NCBI RefSeq assembly: GCF_003434055.1 | Contig: NZ_QVEX01000017.1 | Coordinates: 1 to 64,000, forward strand | Length of the DNA stretch: 64,000 nucleotides | Direction of reading: 5' to 3' | Origin: Enterocloster aldenensis | GTDB lineage: Bacteria; Bacillota; Clostridia; Lachnospirales; Lachnospiraceae | Shown: one piece after another, positions 26,593-35,492 of the stretch | Position numbering within the stretch: position 1 is the first letter of the stretch | How the letters are laid out: each line of letters starts with the position of its first letter | Program-made: the position numbers and the translations under genes | Notes under the pieces: model-generated | The model's input: the letters and a program-made list of their open reading frames with translations, nothing else | What the model was told of the DNA's origin: nothing | Database searches by the model: none

Positions 26593-27336
26593 TTAAAACT
26601 CCCCTATGTACTGTTCTCCCTCCGGTGCCACATACATGGCGCATTCCAGCGGATGCCCCGCCCGTGGCTCAAAATAATAATCCTTGCCATCAATTACATG
26701 CCAGTTGGTCAGGGCGTATCCGTCAGGGTTGAAATAGTACTTGTGATGGTTGATGACCTGCCAGCAGGACTTATAATAATCCGTGGTGCTATAGGCATAC
26801 CACCAGCCATTACTGTCATGGTGCCAGCCAACCTCATACGTGGGGGCCATCTTGTCCGCTACATCTCGCTTAAACTGCCCCCAAGCGTCCGGGTGGTCCA
26901 CAAACCACTTGGGGCATACCTTCCGGGTCACATCATAGTGCCGGATGAGTCCCCCATGCATCGGGTCCAGTCCCCAGCGCCTGCAGATATCTGCACACAA
27001 CTCCACGTAGGCTGCGTAGGTAGCATCCGTAAATCTGCCGGTGCTGTCTGGATGGCAGGCCTCTATGCTAATGGTGTACGCATTGGCTGAGTTAGTGCAC
27101 CAGCTTATCTCCTCCTCCGGTATCATCTGGATGATTTCCCCCTGCAGGCCGATGATGTAATGGGCACTGGCTTTAGTGGTGTGGGTTTTGCTCAGATTTT
27201 CAAAGTAATTTCGGTTGGCCTGGGCTGATGTGCCAGGATTGCCTATGTAATGGCAGGCCACTGCGGTTGTGCTGCCCCGCTTGGTCCCTGGCCTATTGTA
27301 GTTACTGACTGTTAAATACTGCTTGACTATGTTCAT
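26593..27336 (-). CDS. Phage endolysin: N-acetylmuramoyl-L-alanine amidase
   Basis: The 247-aa protein has an N-terminal amidase_2/PGRP zinc domain (residues about 20-160): the ligand His in VACHYIGNPG, SAHYIIGLQGEIIQMIPE, and His and Cys in LIRHYDVTRKVCPKWF. Residues 170-235 hold two or three choline-binding-like repeats (WWYAYSTTDYYKS; YYFNPDGYALTNWHVIDGKD). It cleaves peptidoglycan for lysis. Its wall-binding repeats are of the same type as the host proteins at 361 and 19028, consistent with adaptation to that envelope. Its start overlaps the tail gene before it by 4 bases. Confidence 0.93.
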   Translation of the reverse strand: MNIVKQYLTVSNYNRPGTKRGSTTAVACHYIGNPGTSAQANRNYFENLSKTHTTKASAHYIIGLQGEIIQMIPEEEISWCTNSANAYTISIEACHPDSTGRFTDATYAAYVELCADICRRWGLDPMHGGLIRHYDVTRKVCPKWFVDHPDAWGQFKRDVADKMAPTYEVGWHHDSNGWWYAYSTTDYYKSCWQVINHHKYYFNPDGYALTNWHVIDGKDYYFEPRAGHPLECAMYVAPEGEQYIGEF

Positions 27337-29654
27337 GTCGTACCTCCATTTCTAATCGCGTCAATCTGTGCCTGTAAATCCGCTACCACCGCCCTGGTAT
27401 CCTGCACGTACCCCAGCCCCACATCCGGTTCCGGCCCTCCTGCGGTTACGGTCACATGGGTGGTGCCGGTGTAGGTGGTAAGGGCGTTCAGGGCGGATTG
27501 GGTCGCGGAGGGTAGGGGTTCCCAGGTGGGAGTGGCGCGCTCAAACATTGCATTGAGCGGATGGGCGGAAAGATAAGCCTTGAATGCATCCACATCACCA
27601 TGGCTAAACTGCTCCATATAGATGTATATATCACAGGTTGCGCTGGAGGAAATACAGTCTATTCTACTGTAGGTGTTTGAACTGCTCCCGACCTGTAATC
27701 TATCACACAATATCTTTGTTGGTATGTTGACTTTCTTCTCAGCTTTTATTATTGATTTATTCTTTGAAGTTCTGAACCTAAATTTATCAGCAGAATTTGT
27801 ACTCATTTTCCCCCAGTTTTCACTACCATCAAAAGTCAATGACACGAATTGCCTTTCCACGCCCCACGCGCCATCTCTGCACATTATCCTGTCCCGTACA
27901 TCCCCGATGCCACGTAACGGCTCCGTCAGGGGTATTGTTACGGTACTGGACTGGTAGGGCTGATATGGTAGAGCAGTGGGTCTAGCATTAAGCATGGGAT
28001 ACACTATTTCATTGATATCCGATACTCCTTGATATATGTAGATAAAGTATTCTATTTTCGATTCGGTTCCGTCCACAATAAAGGAGGCGTCGTTGATAAC
28101 ATTAGATTTACCATCGCTATACCATTTTTTTGCTTTAACAAATATTTTTGGGTCGGCTGCCGGAACGCTTCCGCTGACATAGTAAGTTCCAGGCGAAAGA
28201 TTAGTCGAAACAACAGCTGTATGAGCCAGTTTTTCCAACGTATTTCCGGTTACCAAAATACCCCCGTCCTCCTGAACGGAAAATGTCACGTCGTTATGGG
28301 TTCTTGCTAACCTAGATGTATCCATCAACTGCGCCCCAGTCACCATTACAGATGTGACATCCGTACCCAAAATCTCCTGCGGATAATCCGGGCTGGGGGA
28401 TGGCTGGCCTCCGGTGTAGGGTTCCCAGGGCTTGGGCGTGGAACCTGCATGGAGCATGGGCCTGAAGACCAGGGGACCGGATGCATTGTTGCCTATGGTT
28501 ATGGCAAGGGAAAGGGTCTGTCCGTCCTTAACTGTCAACGTGTCACCGTCACCGATATCATATGCATATGCATAACTGGTACCATCGGACGTATTTATAT
28601 ACCCCTTGATTACGTAGGTCGATTTATCACCACCGTCTGGACAACCTGAAATATAATAATCCCCGGATGGGACGGAAAGTCTATCACTAAGATAGAAAGT
28701 GGAATTACCACCTGTAGCAGTTCCGGCAGCAAGTATGGCGCCATCTGGATTTGGGGTGAACGTTACTCCATTGGAGGTACGGGCCGACAATGATGGTATA
28801 TCCAGCATCTGTGCCCCGGTCGTGGAAAACTGCCCACTCATGCCCGCAATCTCCAGGTCAGGAATCGGCGCTTCCCACGCATCCCCCACCGTAACCCGGC
28901 CCATACCGGATGCGGTGCCAATCAGGGCATTGGCATACTTGAGGTCGGTCTCACGCTTGTTATAGCCCACGAAGGTCTCCTTCTGGGACTCCACGTATGC
29001 CCTGTTATCCTCCAGAGCCTTGGCGGATGCAGCGGCAGACTGTGCCGATTCGGCGGCAGAACCGGCGGCGGCTGTCTTACTGGCCTGGGCGTCATTGGCG
29101 TATCCCTGGGCAGTGGATACCTTACCCTCCATCTGCGCCACGAACTGCTCGTACCAGCTGGTGTCCGGTTCCGGGATTCCTCCGCCGATGTCCAGGCCAT
29201 CATGGATGGTGTAGGACGCAGGGAGGGTCTTCCAGGTCACGCGCTCCCCCATGCTGTTGGTGCCGGTCGCGTATATCATCATCTGGACCCGGTCCGGCTC
29301 CTGGGTTGCCTGCGCCGGTACCTGCCAGCACAGTCTGATATAATTGTCCGTCCATGACACGTTGCAGGGTATGCTGTCACTGCTGCCATAGACCGTCTGG
29401 TAATGGATGTACAGGTGTGCGGCCGTGAGGTCCAGGCCGTCATCGTACCGTGGCAGCTGGAAGCCCACGAACTGGGCATTCTGTTCGCCGCGCACAGATA
29501 TCTGGTCGTTGAAATCCGCAATGCGCTTGTTGGTGACCGGGACATACTCAGGCTCCACGTACAGCGTATATGACGGGTAGTTATTGTCCTTGGTCCACGC
29601 CCCATCCCCGGCCGCGTAAGCCTGTCTTGTCAGTATCTCATCTACAGTTGCCAT
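27333..29654 (-). CDS. Large tail/baseplate protein with receptor-binding features
   Basis: The 773-aa protein starts with a BppU-like N-terminal domain (residues about 30-170: immunoglobulin-like strands, PCNVSWTDNYIRLCW), followed by an Ala-rich coiled segment (QASKTAAAGSAAESAQSAAA), two jelly-roll-like modules ending in 'PWEPYTGG.PSPSPDYPQEI'-type motifs, and a C-terminal DAIRNG helix. Such proteins form the upper baseplate or side fibre of Clostridia siphophages and probably contact surface sugars. It overlaps the next gene (29642) by 13 bases. Confidence 0.75.
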   Translation of the reverse strand: MATVDEILTRQAYAAGDGAWTKDNNYPSYTLYVEPEYVPVTNKRIADFNDQISVRGEQNAQFVGFQLPRYDDGLDLTAAHLYIHYQTVYGSSDSIPCNVSWTDNYIRLCWQVPAQATQEPDRVQMMIYATGTNSMGERVTWKTLPASYTIHDGLDIGGGIPEPDTSWYEQFVAQMEGKVSTAQGYANDAQASKTAAAGSAAESAQSAAASAKALEDNRAYVESQKETFVGYNKRETDLKYANALIGTASGMGRVTVGDAWEAPIPDLEIAGMSGQFSTTGAQMLDIPSLSARTSNGVTFTPNPDGAILAAGTATGGNSTFYLSDRLSVPSGDYYISGCPDGGDKSTYVIKGYINTSDGTSYAYAYDIGDGDTLTVKDGQTLSLAITIGNNASGPLVFRPMLHAGSTPKPWEPYTGGQPSPSPDYPQEILGTDVTSVMVTGAQLMDTSRLARTHNDVTFSVQEDGGILVTGNTLEKLAHTAVVSTNLSPGTYYVSGSVPAADPKIFVKAKKWYSDGKSNVINDASFIVDGTESKIEYFIYIYQGVSDINEIVYPMLNARPTALPYQPYQSSTVTIPLTEPLRGIGDVRDRIMCRDGAWGVERQFVSLTFDGSENWGKMSTNSADKFRFRTSKNKSIIKAEKKVNIPTKILCDRLQVGSSSNTYSRIDCISSSATCDIYIYMEQFSHGDVDAFKAYLSAHPLNAMFERATPTWEPLPSATQSALNALTTYTGTTHVTVTAGGPEPDVGLGYVQDTRAVVADLQAQIDAIRNGGTT

Positions 29655-29986
29655 GCCTGTCCACTCCCCCTCTCCTGTTTGATGGTAATCAGGTTGGTGG
29701 TTATCCGCTGGCCATTCTCACGCTGGCCTACCACGCCGACCTTGAACGTATCATAGGCCGCCACCTCATCCGGGACGATGCAGGCACCACCCTGAATCAA
29801 CCTGCCGACCTCCTGGGACTGTAAGTATGGATAGAAGGCTGCCACCTGGACAGTCCCGTCCCAATCCGGGCCGAACTCAAATGCTGTTTGCAGGTAGCCC
29901 GATGTGCCTGCAATTATGCTGCTGAAATCACAGCCAGGAGCCCTCGTCAACTCCTGGCCGGATACCCTGAATCTTAGTGTCCTCAT
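29642..29986 (-). CDS. Small tail-associated protein (114 aa)
   Basis: MRTLRFRVSGQELTRAPGCD begins a 114-aa protein with mainly predicted beta structure (SGYLQTAFEFGPDWDGTVQV). Proteins of this size and 'L.F.V.GQ..' start precede BppU-like proteins in many Clostridia phages and may form the baseplate connector. The ribosome-binding site (GAAAGGCAATGCT) follows a copy of the palindrome at 30001-30016. Confidence 0.65.
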   Translation of the reverse strand: MRTLRFRVSGQELTRAPGCDFSSIIAGTSGYLQTAFEFGPDWDGTVQVAAFYPYLQSQEVGRLIQGGACIVPDEVAAYDTFKVGVVGQRENGQRITTNLITIKQERGSGQAWQL

Positions 29987-30000
29987 AGCATTGCCTTTCT

Positions 30001-30016
30001 GTTGCGATATCGCAAC
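30001..30016. repeat. Perfect palindrome, copy 1
   Basis: GTTGCGATATCGCAAC is a 16-bp perfect palindrome directly between the stop codon of the 55-aa gene and the ribosome-binding site of the 114-aa gene. On the minus strand it is followed by CAG(A/G)AA, as are the copies at 44107 and 55470. In RNA it could form a 6-bp stem with an AUAU loop. Confidence 0.85.
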
Positions 30017-30183
30017 TACTGGGCATCCTCCGTCCCGACAGCCCGCTCATCCTCTTTCCCGGTAGCCGGGCCTGTGGTCACGGTTGTCCTATCCTGCGCC
30101 CCCTTCGGCCTGGCCTTCTGTGCCACGTCATTTGCCCTCTGCTCTGCCGTCCTCTTGTCTGCATGTCCTCTTAATACTGCCAT
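30016..30183 (-). CDS. Small basic phage protein (55 aa)
   Basis: GAGAGGTATATATC precedes ATG 30181-30183. The 55-aa product (MAVLRGHADKRTAEQRANDV, then AQKARPKGAQDRTTV) is hydrophilic and probably disordered. It lies between the holin gene and the baseplate genes on the same strand. Function unknown. Confidence 0.6.
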   Translation of the reverse strand: MAVLRGHADKRTAEQRANDVAQKARPKGAQDRTTVTTGPATGKEDERAVGTEDAQ

Positions 30184-30201
30184 GATATATACCTCTCTTT
30201 C

Positions 30202-30660
30202 TTAGTTGACCTTCTCGGTCTCTGCATTAATAAGTTTCTCTGTCACAGCCAGGCCTTTGATTAAGAAGGCTGGCACATTGTAACCACACTCCACAAGGTT
30301 CTCCAGGATGCTGCGGATCTCATTGACCAGCAGGCAAGCTAAAGTAAACCATCCCAGGAACAGCAGGAAATCCAGGTTAAGCCCCAGGATGTCATGCCCC
30401 AGGCCGATGAATAATTTCGGCATCAGGAAGGATACCAGGATGATTACCCAGTAGCCCAGTTTTTTCAGGATGCCTTTCAGGCCTGTCTTACTCGACTCCC
30501 TCCCCAGCTTTCTGGCCTTGTACCAGCCTGTCAGCCAGTCCAGGACGTTGCAGAGCAGGTACCCTGCAAATATGTACCAATACGGCCCCAGGATGGCCAT
30601 CAGGATTGTTACCGCTGCCCCATAGGCCGCATTACATCTGTCTAAAAACTTCATTTTCAT
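30202..30660 (-). CDS. Phage holin (toxin secretion/phage lysis holin family)
   Basis: The 152-aa protein has three to four hydrophobic segments (AAYGAAVTILMAILGPYWYI; KLGYWVIILVSFLMPKLFIG; LDFLLFLGWFTLACLLVNEI) and the family motif NVLDWLTGWYKARK. It would permeabilise the membrane and release the amidase at 26593. I chose ATG 30658-30660 with AGGTGAGGTAT upstream. Lysis genes are split here: holin and endolysin are separated by three tail-related or unknown genes. Confidence 0.88.
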   Translation of the reverse strand: MKMKFLDRCNAAYGAAVTILMAILGPYWYIFAGYLLCNVLDWLTGWYKARKLGRESSKTGLKGILKKLGYWVIILVSFLMPKLFIGLGHDILGLNLDFLLFLGWFTLACLLVNEIRSILENLVECGYNVPAFLIKGLAVTEKLINAETEKVN

Positions 30661-30677
30661 ATACCTCACCTTTCTTT

Positions 30678-30806
30678 TTAATACGCCTCGCCAGTGATTT
30701 CCCTGTACTGGTCTTTGGTGATGACTCCCTTGCGTACCGCCATCCTTACCATTGCTTTTACCCAAAGCCCTGCATCGTAATAATACTTGATTCTTTCATA
30801 ACTCAT
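30678..30806 (-). CDS. XkdX-family small protein (42 aa)
   Basis: GGAGGTACAACC precedes ATG 30804-30806. The product MSYERIKYYYDAGLWVKAMV...KGVITKDQYREITGEAY has the XkdX pattern (Y..GLW....V...V..G.IT..QY.EITG). XkdX genes regularly lie between tail-fibre genes and the holin in Firmicutes phages; their function is not established. The start overlaps the stop of the 130-aa gene by four bases (ATGA). Confidence 0.88.
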   Translation of the reverse strand: MSYERIKYYYDAGLWVKAMVRMAVRKGVITKDQYREITGEAY

Positions 30807-31195
30807 GGTTGTACCTCCGTCTTTTCTGCGTCATCAAGGGTCAGCATGTTCTGATATTCCATACTGGCTGCTATACTCGCCAGGGATGTCGCCGTCAGTT
30901 CCTCGTTGGAAACCGCGTCACTTGTTGGCGGATTGTCCTCGAAATACTCGATAGCTGCAAGTATTTCCTCATTAGTCGTGCAGGATGAGAAGTCGACACC
31001 ATGCTTGGTGCAGACATCAACCATCTGGCTCAGTTCACCACTGAATGCGCCGTTGATAAGGCCTCCCGCCACAACAGGGACCGCTGCCGGGTTATTAATC
31101 CAACCATACCGGTCAATCCACTCCTCAGGGGTCAAGCACTCCCCTACGGGAGTATATATATTGTCTGTCTTATTCCAAACTACATATTTAGCCAT
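30803..31195 (-). CDS. Tail-module protein of unknown function (130 aa)
   Basis: The acidic protein begins MAKYVVWNKTDNIYTPVGEC and includes LTPEEWIDRYGWINNPAAVP and repeated Ser/Ala/Glu helices. Proteins of this kind sit just before xkdX and may be fibre-tip or chaperone components. I chose ATG 31193-31195 after AGAAAGGAAAAACAAAAC. Function unassigned. Confidence 0.65.
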   Translation of the reverse strand: MAKYVVWNKTDNIYTPVGECLTPEEWIDRYGWINNPAAVPVVAGGLINGAFSGELSQMVDVCTKHGVDFSSCTTNEEILAAIEYFEDNPPTSDAVSNEELTATSLASIAASMEYQNMLTLDDAEKTEVQP

Positions 31196-31224
31196 GTTTT
31201 GTTTTTCCTTTCTTTTATGATTTA

Positions 31225-32349
31225 TCATGCTGTGTATACATCCACTACTGATGAATATTCACTGCCATATCCGCCACCAAAAAGGGCATAGTTACCTACT
31301 GTTGTGGCGGCTAAAACACACCTAGCTACACTTAATCCAGTAGGTATACTCCTTGTCAGGCTGGTGTTATAAGCGTCTACAGTTGATAAATTATAATCAT
31401 TATAGGTAAAGCCGTTTGAGCCACCACCAAAAAGAGCGTATTCCCCGACTGTTGTAGCAGCTAATGTGCTTCTACCCACACTTAATGCAGTAGGTATACT
31501 CCTTGTCAGACTGGTGTTATATGCGTCTACGGTTGATGAATAGACATATGAATCAGTAAAGTATTCCCCACCACCAAAAAGCGCATAGTTGCCTACTGTC
31601 GTAGCGGCTAAGTTAGCCCTACCCACACTTAATGCGGTAGGTATGCTCCTTGTCAGGCTGGTGTTAAATGCATCTACTGTTGCTAAATAATCGGAAGCGT
31701 TTCCACCACCAAAGAGAGCATAACTGCCTACCGTCGTAGCAGCTAAGTTAGTCCTAACCGCACTTAATCCAGAAGTTGTACTCTTTGTCAGGCTAGTGTT
31801 GTACGCATCTACCGTCATATACTTGCTATTACTGTTCCCACCACCAAAAAGCGCATAGCTGCCTACTGTCGTAGCGGCTAAGTTAGCCCTACCCACACTT
31901 AATGATTCAACTGTGCTCTTTGTCAGGCTGGCGTTATATGCGTCTACGCGATACGAGTATGACGAGCTACTATAAACACCGCCACCAAAAAGGGCATAGT
32001 TACCTACTGTCGTAGCGGCTAACCACTGTGAATTTTGTCTTAAATTAGTAGCTGTACTTCTTGTTAGGCTGGCGTTGTACGCGTCCACTACTCCCGAATA
32101 TCCAGTACCATACCCACCACCAAAAAGCGCATAGTTACCCACTGTTGTAGCGGCTAACCCTCTTCTACTCGCACTTAATGCTGTAGCCGTCCCATAATAC
32201 TCCAACTCACGGCTGTAAAAGCATCTCGCAACACCGCCAACCCCGATATAGGCTTTCTTGACCCTGCGGGCTACGCCACCTACCCCCGCATATATGTTCT
32301 TGACTTTCCTGGCAGCTCCGCCTACCCCGATATATATTCCTTTTGCCAC
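31225..32349 (-). CDS. Kelch-like seven-repeat tail protein, receptor-binding candidate
   Basis: The 374-aa protein has three N-terminal 15-residue repeats (GVGGxARxVKxxYxG, residues 6-45) and seven repeats of about 45 residues built on LAATTVGxYALFGGG - variable loop - VDAYNxSLT(R/K)S - LSVGR. Seven such units suggest a seven-bladed beta-propeller. The loops between GGG and VDAY differ in length and are rich in Tyr, Ser, Asn and Asp, while the framework is nearly invariant even in DNA. Position between tail genes and XkdX points to a receptor-binding protein; N-terminal repeats may anchor it. Confidence 0.75.
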   Translation of the reverse strand: MAKGIYIGVGGAARKVKNIYAGVGGVARRVKKAYIGVGGVARCFYSRELEYYGTATALSASRRGLAATTVGNYALFGGGYGTGYSGVVDAYNASLTRSTATNLRQNSQWLAATTVGNYALFGGGVYSSSSYSYRVDAYNASLTKSTVESLSVGRANLAATTVGSYALFGGGNSNSKYMTVDAYNTSLTKSTTSGLSAVRTNLAATTVGSYALFGGGNASDYLATVDAFNTSLTRSIPTALSVGRANLAATTVGNYALFGGGEYFTDSYVYSSTVDAYNTSLTRSIPTALSVGRSTLAATTVGEYALFGGGSNGFTYNDYNLSTVDAYNTSLTRSIPTGLSVARCVLAATTVGNYALFGGGYGSEYSSVVDVYTA

Positions 32350-32366
32350 GGTATCACCTCCAGGCC

Positions 32367-32870
32367 TTACTCATATTGCAGGTAGATATTGCCAGTGGTT
32401 AAGGATGTCGAACCGGCATTCATGGAACCTGTTCCTGCGTAGATATTCTTCAGGGACGCAGTGCCCACGGTCGTAACACCTGCATAATTCGCTTTGTTTA
32501 CCGTGGCTGATCCATACGCCGTACAGGCCGTTGGCGTCCCTGCGTTCATGTATACCGGTGTGGTCGCGCCGCCAACCGTGCCGGTGCCGACCTTCCCTGC
32601 AACGGCAACCGTCTTGTCCGCATCCGCCGTATTGTCCACATTCCCCAGCCCTACCTGCTCAGCTGTGACCCCATGGGGGTTTTCCATGTCAGCAAGATGG
32701 CCTTCCACCGCCTGGGTTATGGCGTTGATGTCATTCTGGCCAAATTTATCCCCCTTCTGGGTATATGATGTCGCATCGGATATATTATAGGTCCCGTCCT
32801 CGTTCTGGGTTATCCTCCATCGCCTGGAGCCTTCATATATATCGTCTTTATAATCTGTCCTCAAACTCAT
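32367..32870 (-). CDS. Phage tail fibre-type protein
   Basis: The 167-aa protein has a tail-fibre signature near residue 65 (HLADMENPHGVTAEQVGLGN), found in fibre proteins of many phages, and a Gly/Thr/Ala-rich C-terminus of collagen-like low complexity (VGTGTVGGATTPVYMNAGTP). It overlaps the next upstream gene by four bases (ATGA). Confidence 0.75.
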   Translation of the reverse strand: MSLRTDYKDDIYEGSRRWRITQNEDGTYNISDATSYTQKGDKFGQNDINAITQAVEGHLADMENPHGVTAEQVGLGNVDNTADADKTVAVAGKVGTGTVGGATTPVYMNAGTPTACTAYGSATVNKANYAGVTTVGTASLKNIYAGTGSMNAGSTSLTTGNIYLQYE

Positions 32871-33268
32871 TCAAATACACCTCCGTTCAATGTGAAAGCC
32901 AGGCGCCTGATTCCTTCGGCCCTTCCCAATATGTTCCTATATATCTTCAGGCAGGCCGATTCAATCCGGTTCAGCTCCTGCCAATCAATGAATGGGGTAT
33001 TGTCCCTGTATTCCCGGCTTTCCCCTACCGCAAAAGGATATGTCCCTGCACAGACATGGTCTATATTGGCCTCAAAGCGGTTAATCTCATCTGCATGGAA
33101 GCCGTAATCCTGATATGTCTTATCCTCCCCCATGTCCTCAAACTCAAAATCCGGCCAGAGGGTAAGGGCCAGGGCCCGTATCTCATTGATGTTGCCCTTG
33201 ATGCGGTTATAGTCACCGATATTAAAATAATCACTGGCCTGCCAGTCTGTTTTTGGCTGTTGCCACAT
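32867..33268 (-). CDS. Tail/baseplate protein of unknown function (133 aa)
   Basis: MWQQPKTDWQASDYFNIGDY begins a protein with repeated 'DYNRIKGNINEIR' / 'EINRFEANIDHV' / 'ELNRIESACLKIY' helices, suggesting a three-helix repeat. It lies between the 753-aa tail protein and the fibre, as a probable fibre-attachment component. It overlaps the end of the 753-aa gene by 38 bases. Confidence 0.65.
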   Translation of the reverse strand: MWQQPKTDWQASDYFNIGDYNRIKGNINEIRALALTLWPDFEFEDMGEDKTYQDYGFHADEINRFEANIDHVCAGTYPFAVGESREYRDNTPFIDWQELNRIESACLKIYRNILGRAEGIRRLAFTLNGGVFE

Positions 33269-35492
33269 AACTCATGTCCCTCCTTGCCTTGATGGTACCG
33301 CTAAGTCCGCCATTGAATTTCAGGGTATGGTCCGTCACCCTGATTAAGAGGTCGGGTACGTATTTATTTTCCAGGAAGGCAATGTCATTGGCATCCATCC
33401 TGGGTTCCCCACGGTAAGACAGGTCGTATTCCCGGTCTGACTTGAGGTAGTCCCCTATCCAGTCGGCAAGATTGGCTGCATGGAGCGTGCTGGATACCAA
33501 TGGGTTTTCCCATGTCTCCAGGCTGCCCGTCGGGTTGAGCTGCCGGCTGACCTTAGTCCGTGTAGTGATGTATTCCTTACCCATGACCGCCACCTCGGTG
33601 GCCCCCACGATACCTGTAAGCCCTACTGTGACGTAATAGGCACTGCTGCTTAGGATTGTTGCTGTCTGTCCCTCCGATGGCTCAGTGATGGCGACAGAAA
33701 AGCCATAGGAGGGATTGGTCAGGTAAAACGTATACTGGTTGTCCTGTTCCGTCACCGCTATGGTCTCCCTTACCAGTTCTTTGGGCTCCTCAGCACTCAG
33801 GCCAAACAGGGTCCGTATTACCTGCAGTTCCCTGACCCTGGCCAGTTGCGTGCCCTTGGGCGTCTTGGTCAGTTCTACACCATACTCCAGGACGTAATCT
33901 GTGCTGTCCCCAAAGGTTATGTTGTCCAGGGTAACCCGGTTGTTTGGACAGCCCTTGGTAAATTCCAGCACCAGGTAATCGAACTCCGGGAACTCATGGC
34001 TGACCACATAGGTCCGCGTGAGCCCCGAAACCGTGTAGTCCTCCTGCAGCTCACCGTCGTAGTAGGAATGGAACACGACCGTATCCGGCCAGTTCCGACC
34101 AAATTCTAGGGTAAGACCGAAGCATTTGAAGACAGCCTCCATGGTTATACCGATGGTAGGGTTACTACCAAACAGGCCAGCCCCATCCGCCACAGCATCC
34201 GATACATAACCCACATTCAGGTATGTGGCACCCTCAGCCTGACACGGGAGAAAATATACCATCCCGTCTGCGCCGGTATGGCCCTGGCCGGGCAATGCAT
34301 ATATATCCTTTTCCGTGTGGTCCAGCACTGCCGCGGCATTGGAGAAATATGCCTCATTATCGGATGCGGCCTCCATGTCCGGTACAAAACTGGATTTTAT
34401 GAAAATCTTCCCGGCCCTGTCCTGATATAATATGCACCGGCCTGCATTGGCAATCAGCTGTAGGGCCTCCTTGTGCGCCACGGCCGGCATGGGGTTAGTT
34501 ATCATCACATCCTTAAGATATGGGTCAATCCAGTACTCCCTGTAGTCCACCCCCGCATCCGCAAGGACATCCACGGCCATATCATACAGGCTCATTCCAT
34601 CCGGATGATACTGCCCACCGTAGTAGGTCCCGTCCATCCCGTCAAAACAATCGGATGCCTGGAAAGCCATCTCAGTGTCATCCGCAGACCATGACCTCAG
34701 CCCAAGCGTGGTCCCGGGTATCCACTCAACAGACCCGTTGTCCAGTGCCTGGCCATAGAGCACTTCGATTTTCTGGCCAATCTCCAGGAAGTTCACGGCG
34801 CTCTCCTCATTCTCCACGTCGTAGGCCCGGTCCTTATTGTCCACCTTTACATCAAGATCGATGGTCGGCATCTCCTCAGATATCGGGCTGATATGCTCCT
34901 TTTTGGTTGCGGACAATATCTTCTTACCGTCAAAATAAATACCAATACCCATGGTAATCTGGTTGATGCGGAACCGGCTTTGTCCATTGACCATGACGGC
35001 CGGCACAAACCGCAGGAAGGTCGCCGCCTCAAATATCTCCTCTGTCACAAAATGGCCATCCGTATTATCCGTTACGTTTAAAGTCCGGCTGTCTGAAATA
35101 ATGGTGAAATCCACCGGATACGCCTTGCCAAACTCCACGGTCAGTCCCTTGATGTCGTATTGTACCGGGAACCGGATTTCGATGGTCCCCAGGAGACCGC
35201 CTGACACAATCCCCTGGTTGAGCACAACGTCAGCAGCCTCCCTGGGAAGGAAATACATGCTGCCATCCACCGTGGCATAATCCTGGTCACAGGTTGCATA
35301 TAACTCCTGTACCTTGTAGTTATCCATGGGCTTCACCAGGTCGGAATAATATGTGTATCCATCAGGCTCTGGGACATAGGCGGACGCCTGGGCCTGCTGG
35401 TTAATCAGACCGATGCTGATACGGAGATGGGAAATGGGATTCCGCCACTTCCTGCGCATCATGTCCTTATATTCATTACTTGCTGCCTGCAT
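33231..35492 (-). CDS. Large phage tail protein (tail hub/tip)
   Basis: The 753-aa protein begins MQAASNEYKDMMRRKWRNPI; the N-terminus (SHLRISIGLINQQAQ) is typical of the tail-tip proteins that follow the distal tail protein. It contains two beta-rich modules with similar sequence (LPREAADVVLNQGIVSGGLLG and LPCQAEGATYLNVGYVSDAV), which look like a duplicated carbohydrate-binding type fold. The C-terminal 150 residues resemble hub domains (LHAANLADWIGDYL). Start overlaps the previous stop (TAATG). Confidence 0.7.
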   Translation of the reverse strand: MQAASNEYKDMMRRKWRNPISHLRISIGLINQQAQASAYVPEPDGYTYYSDLVKPMDNYKVQELYATCDQDYATVDGSMYFLPREAADVVLNQGIVSGGLLGTIEIRFPVQYDIKGLTVEFGKAYPVDFTIISDSRTLNVTDNTDGHFVTEEIFEAATFLRFVPAVMVNGQSRFRINQITMGIGIYFDGKKILSATKKEHISPISEEMPTIDLDVKVDNKDRAYDVENEESAVNFLEIGQKIEVLYGQALDNGSVEWIPGTTLGLRSWSADDTEMAFQASDCFDGMDGTYYGGQYHPDGMSLYDMAVDVLADAGVDYREYWIDPYLKDVMITNPMPAVAHKEALQLIANAGRCILYQDRAGKIFIKSSFVPDMEAASDNEAYFSNAAAVLDHTEKDIYALPGQGHTGADGMVYFLPCQAEGATYLNVGYVSDAVADGAGLFGSNPTIGITMEAVFKCFGLTLEFGRNWPDTVVFHSYYDGELQEDYTVSGLTRTYVVSHEFPEFDYLVLEFTKGCPNNRVTLDNITFGDSTDYVLEYGVELTKTPKGTQLARVRELQVIRTLFGLSAEEPKELVRETIAVTEQDNQYTFYLTNPSYGFSVAITEPSEGQTATILSSSAYYVTVGLTGIVGATEVAVMGKEYITTRTKVSRQLNPTGSLETWENPLVSSTLHAANLADWIGDYLKSDREYDLSYRGEPRMDANDIAFLENKYVPDLLIRVTDHTLKFNGGLSGTIKARRDMSYVATAKNRLAGQ

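Noticed and set aside
29570..29824. Plus-strand frames over the tail genes at 28.9-29.8 kb
   Set aside because: They mirror the GC-rich minus-strand tail genes, are rich in Arg/Pro/Ser as shadow frames are, and have no ribosome-binding site.
31225..32349. Diversity-generating retroelement variable region
   Set aside because: The variable loops recall such targets, but there is no reverse transcriptase, template repeat or IMH-like element in the window.
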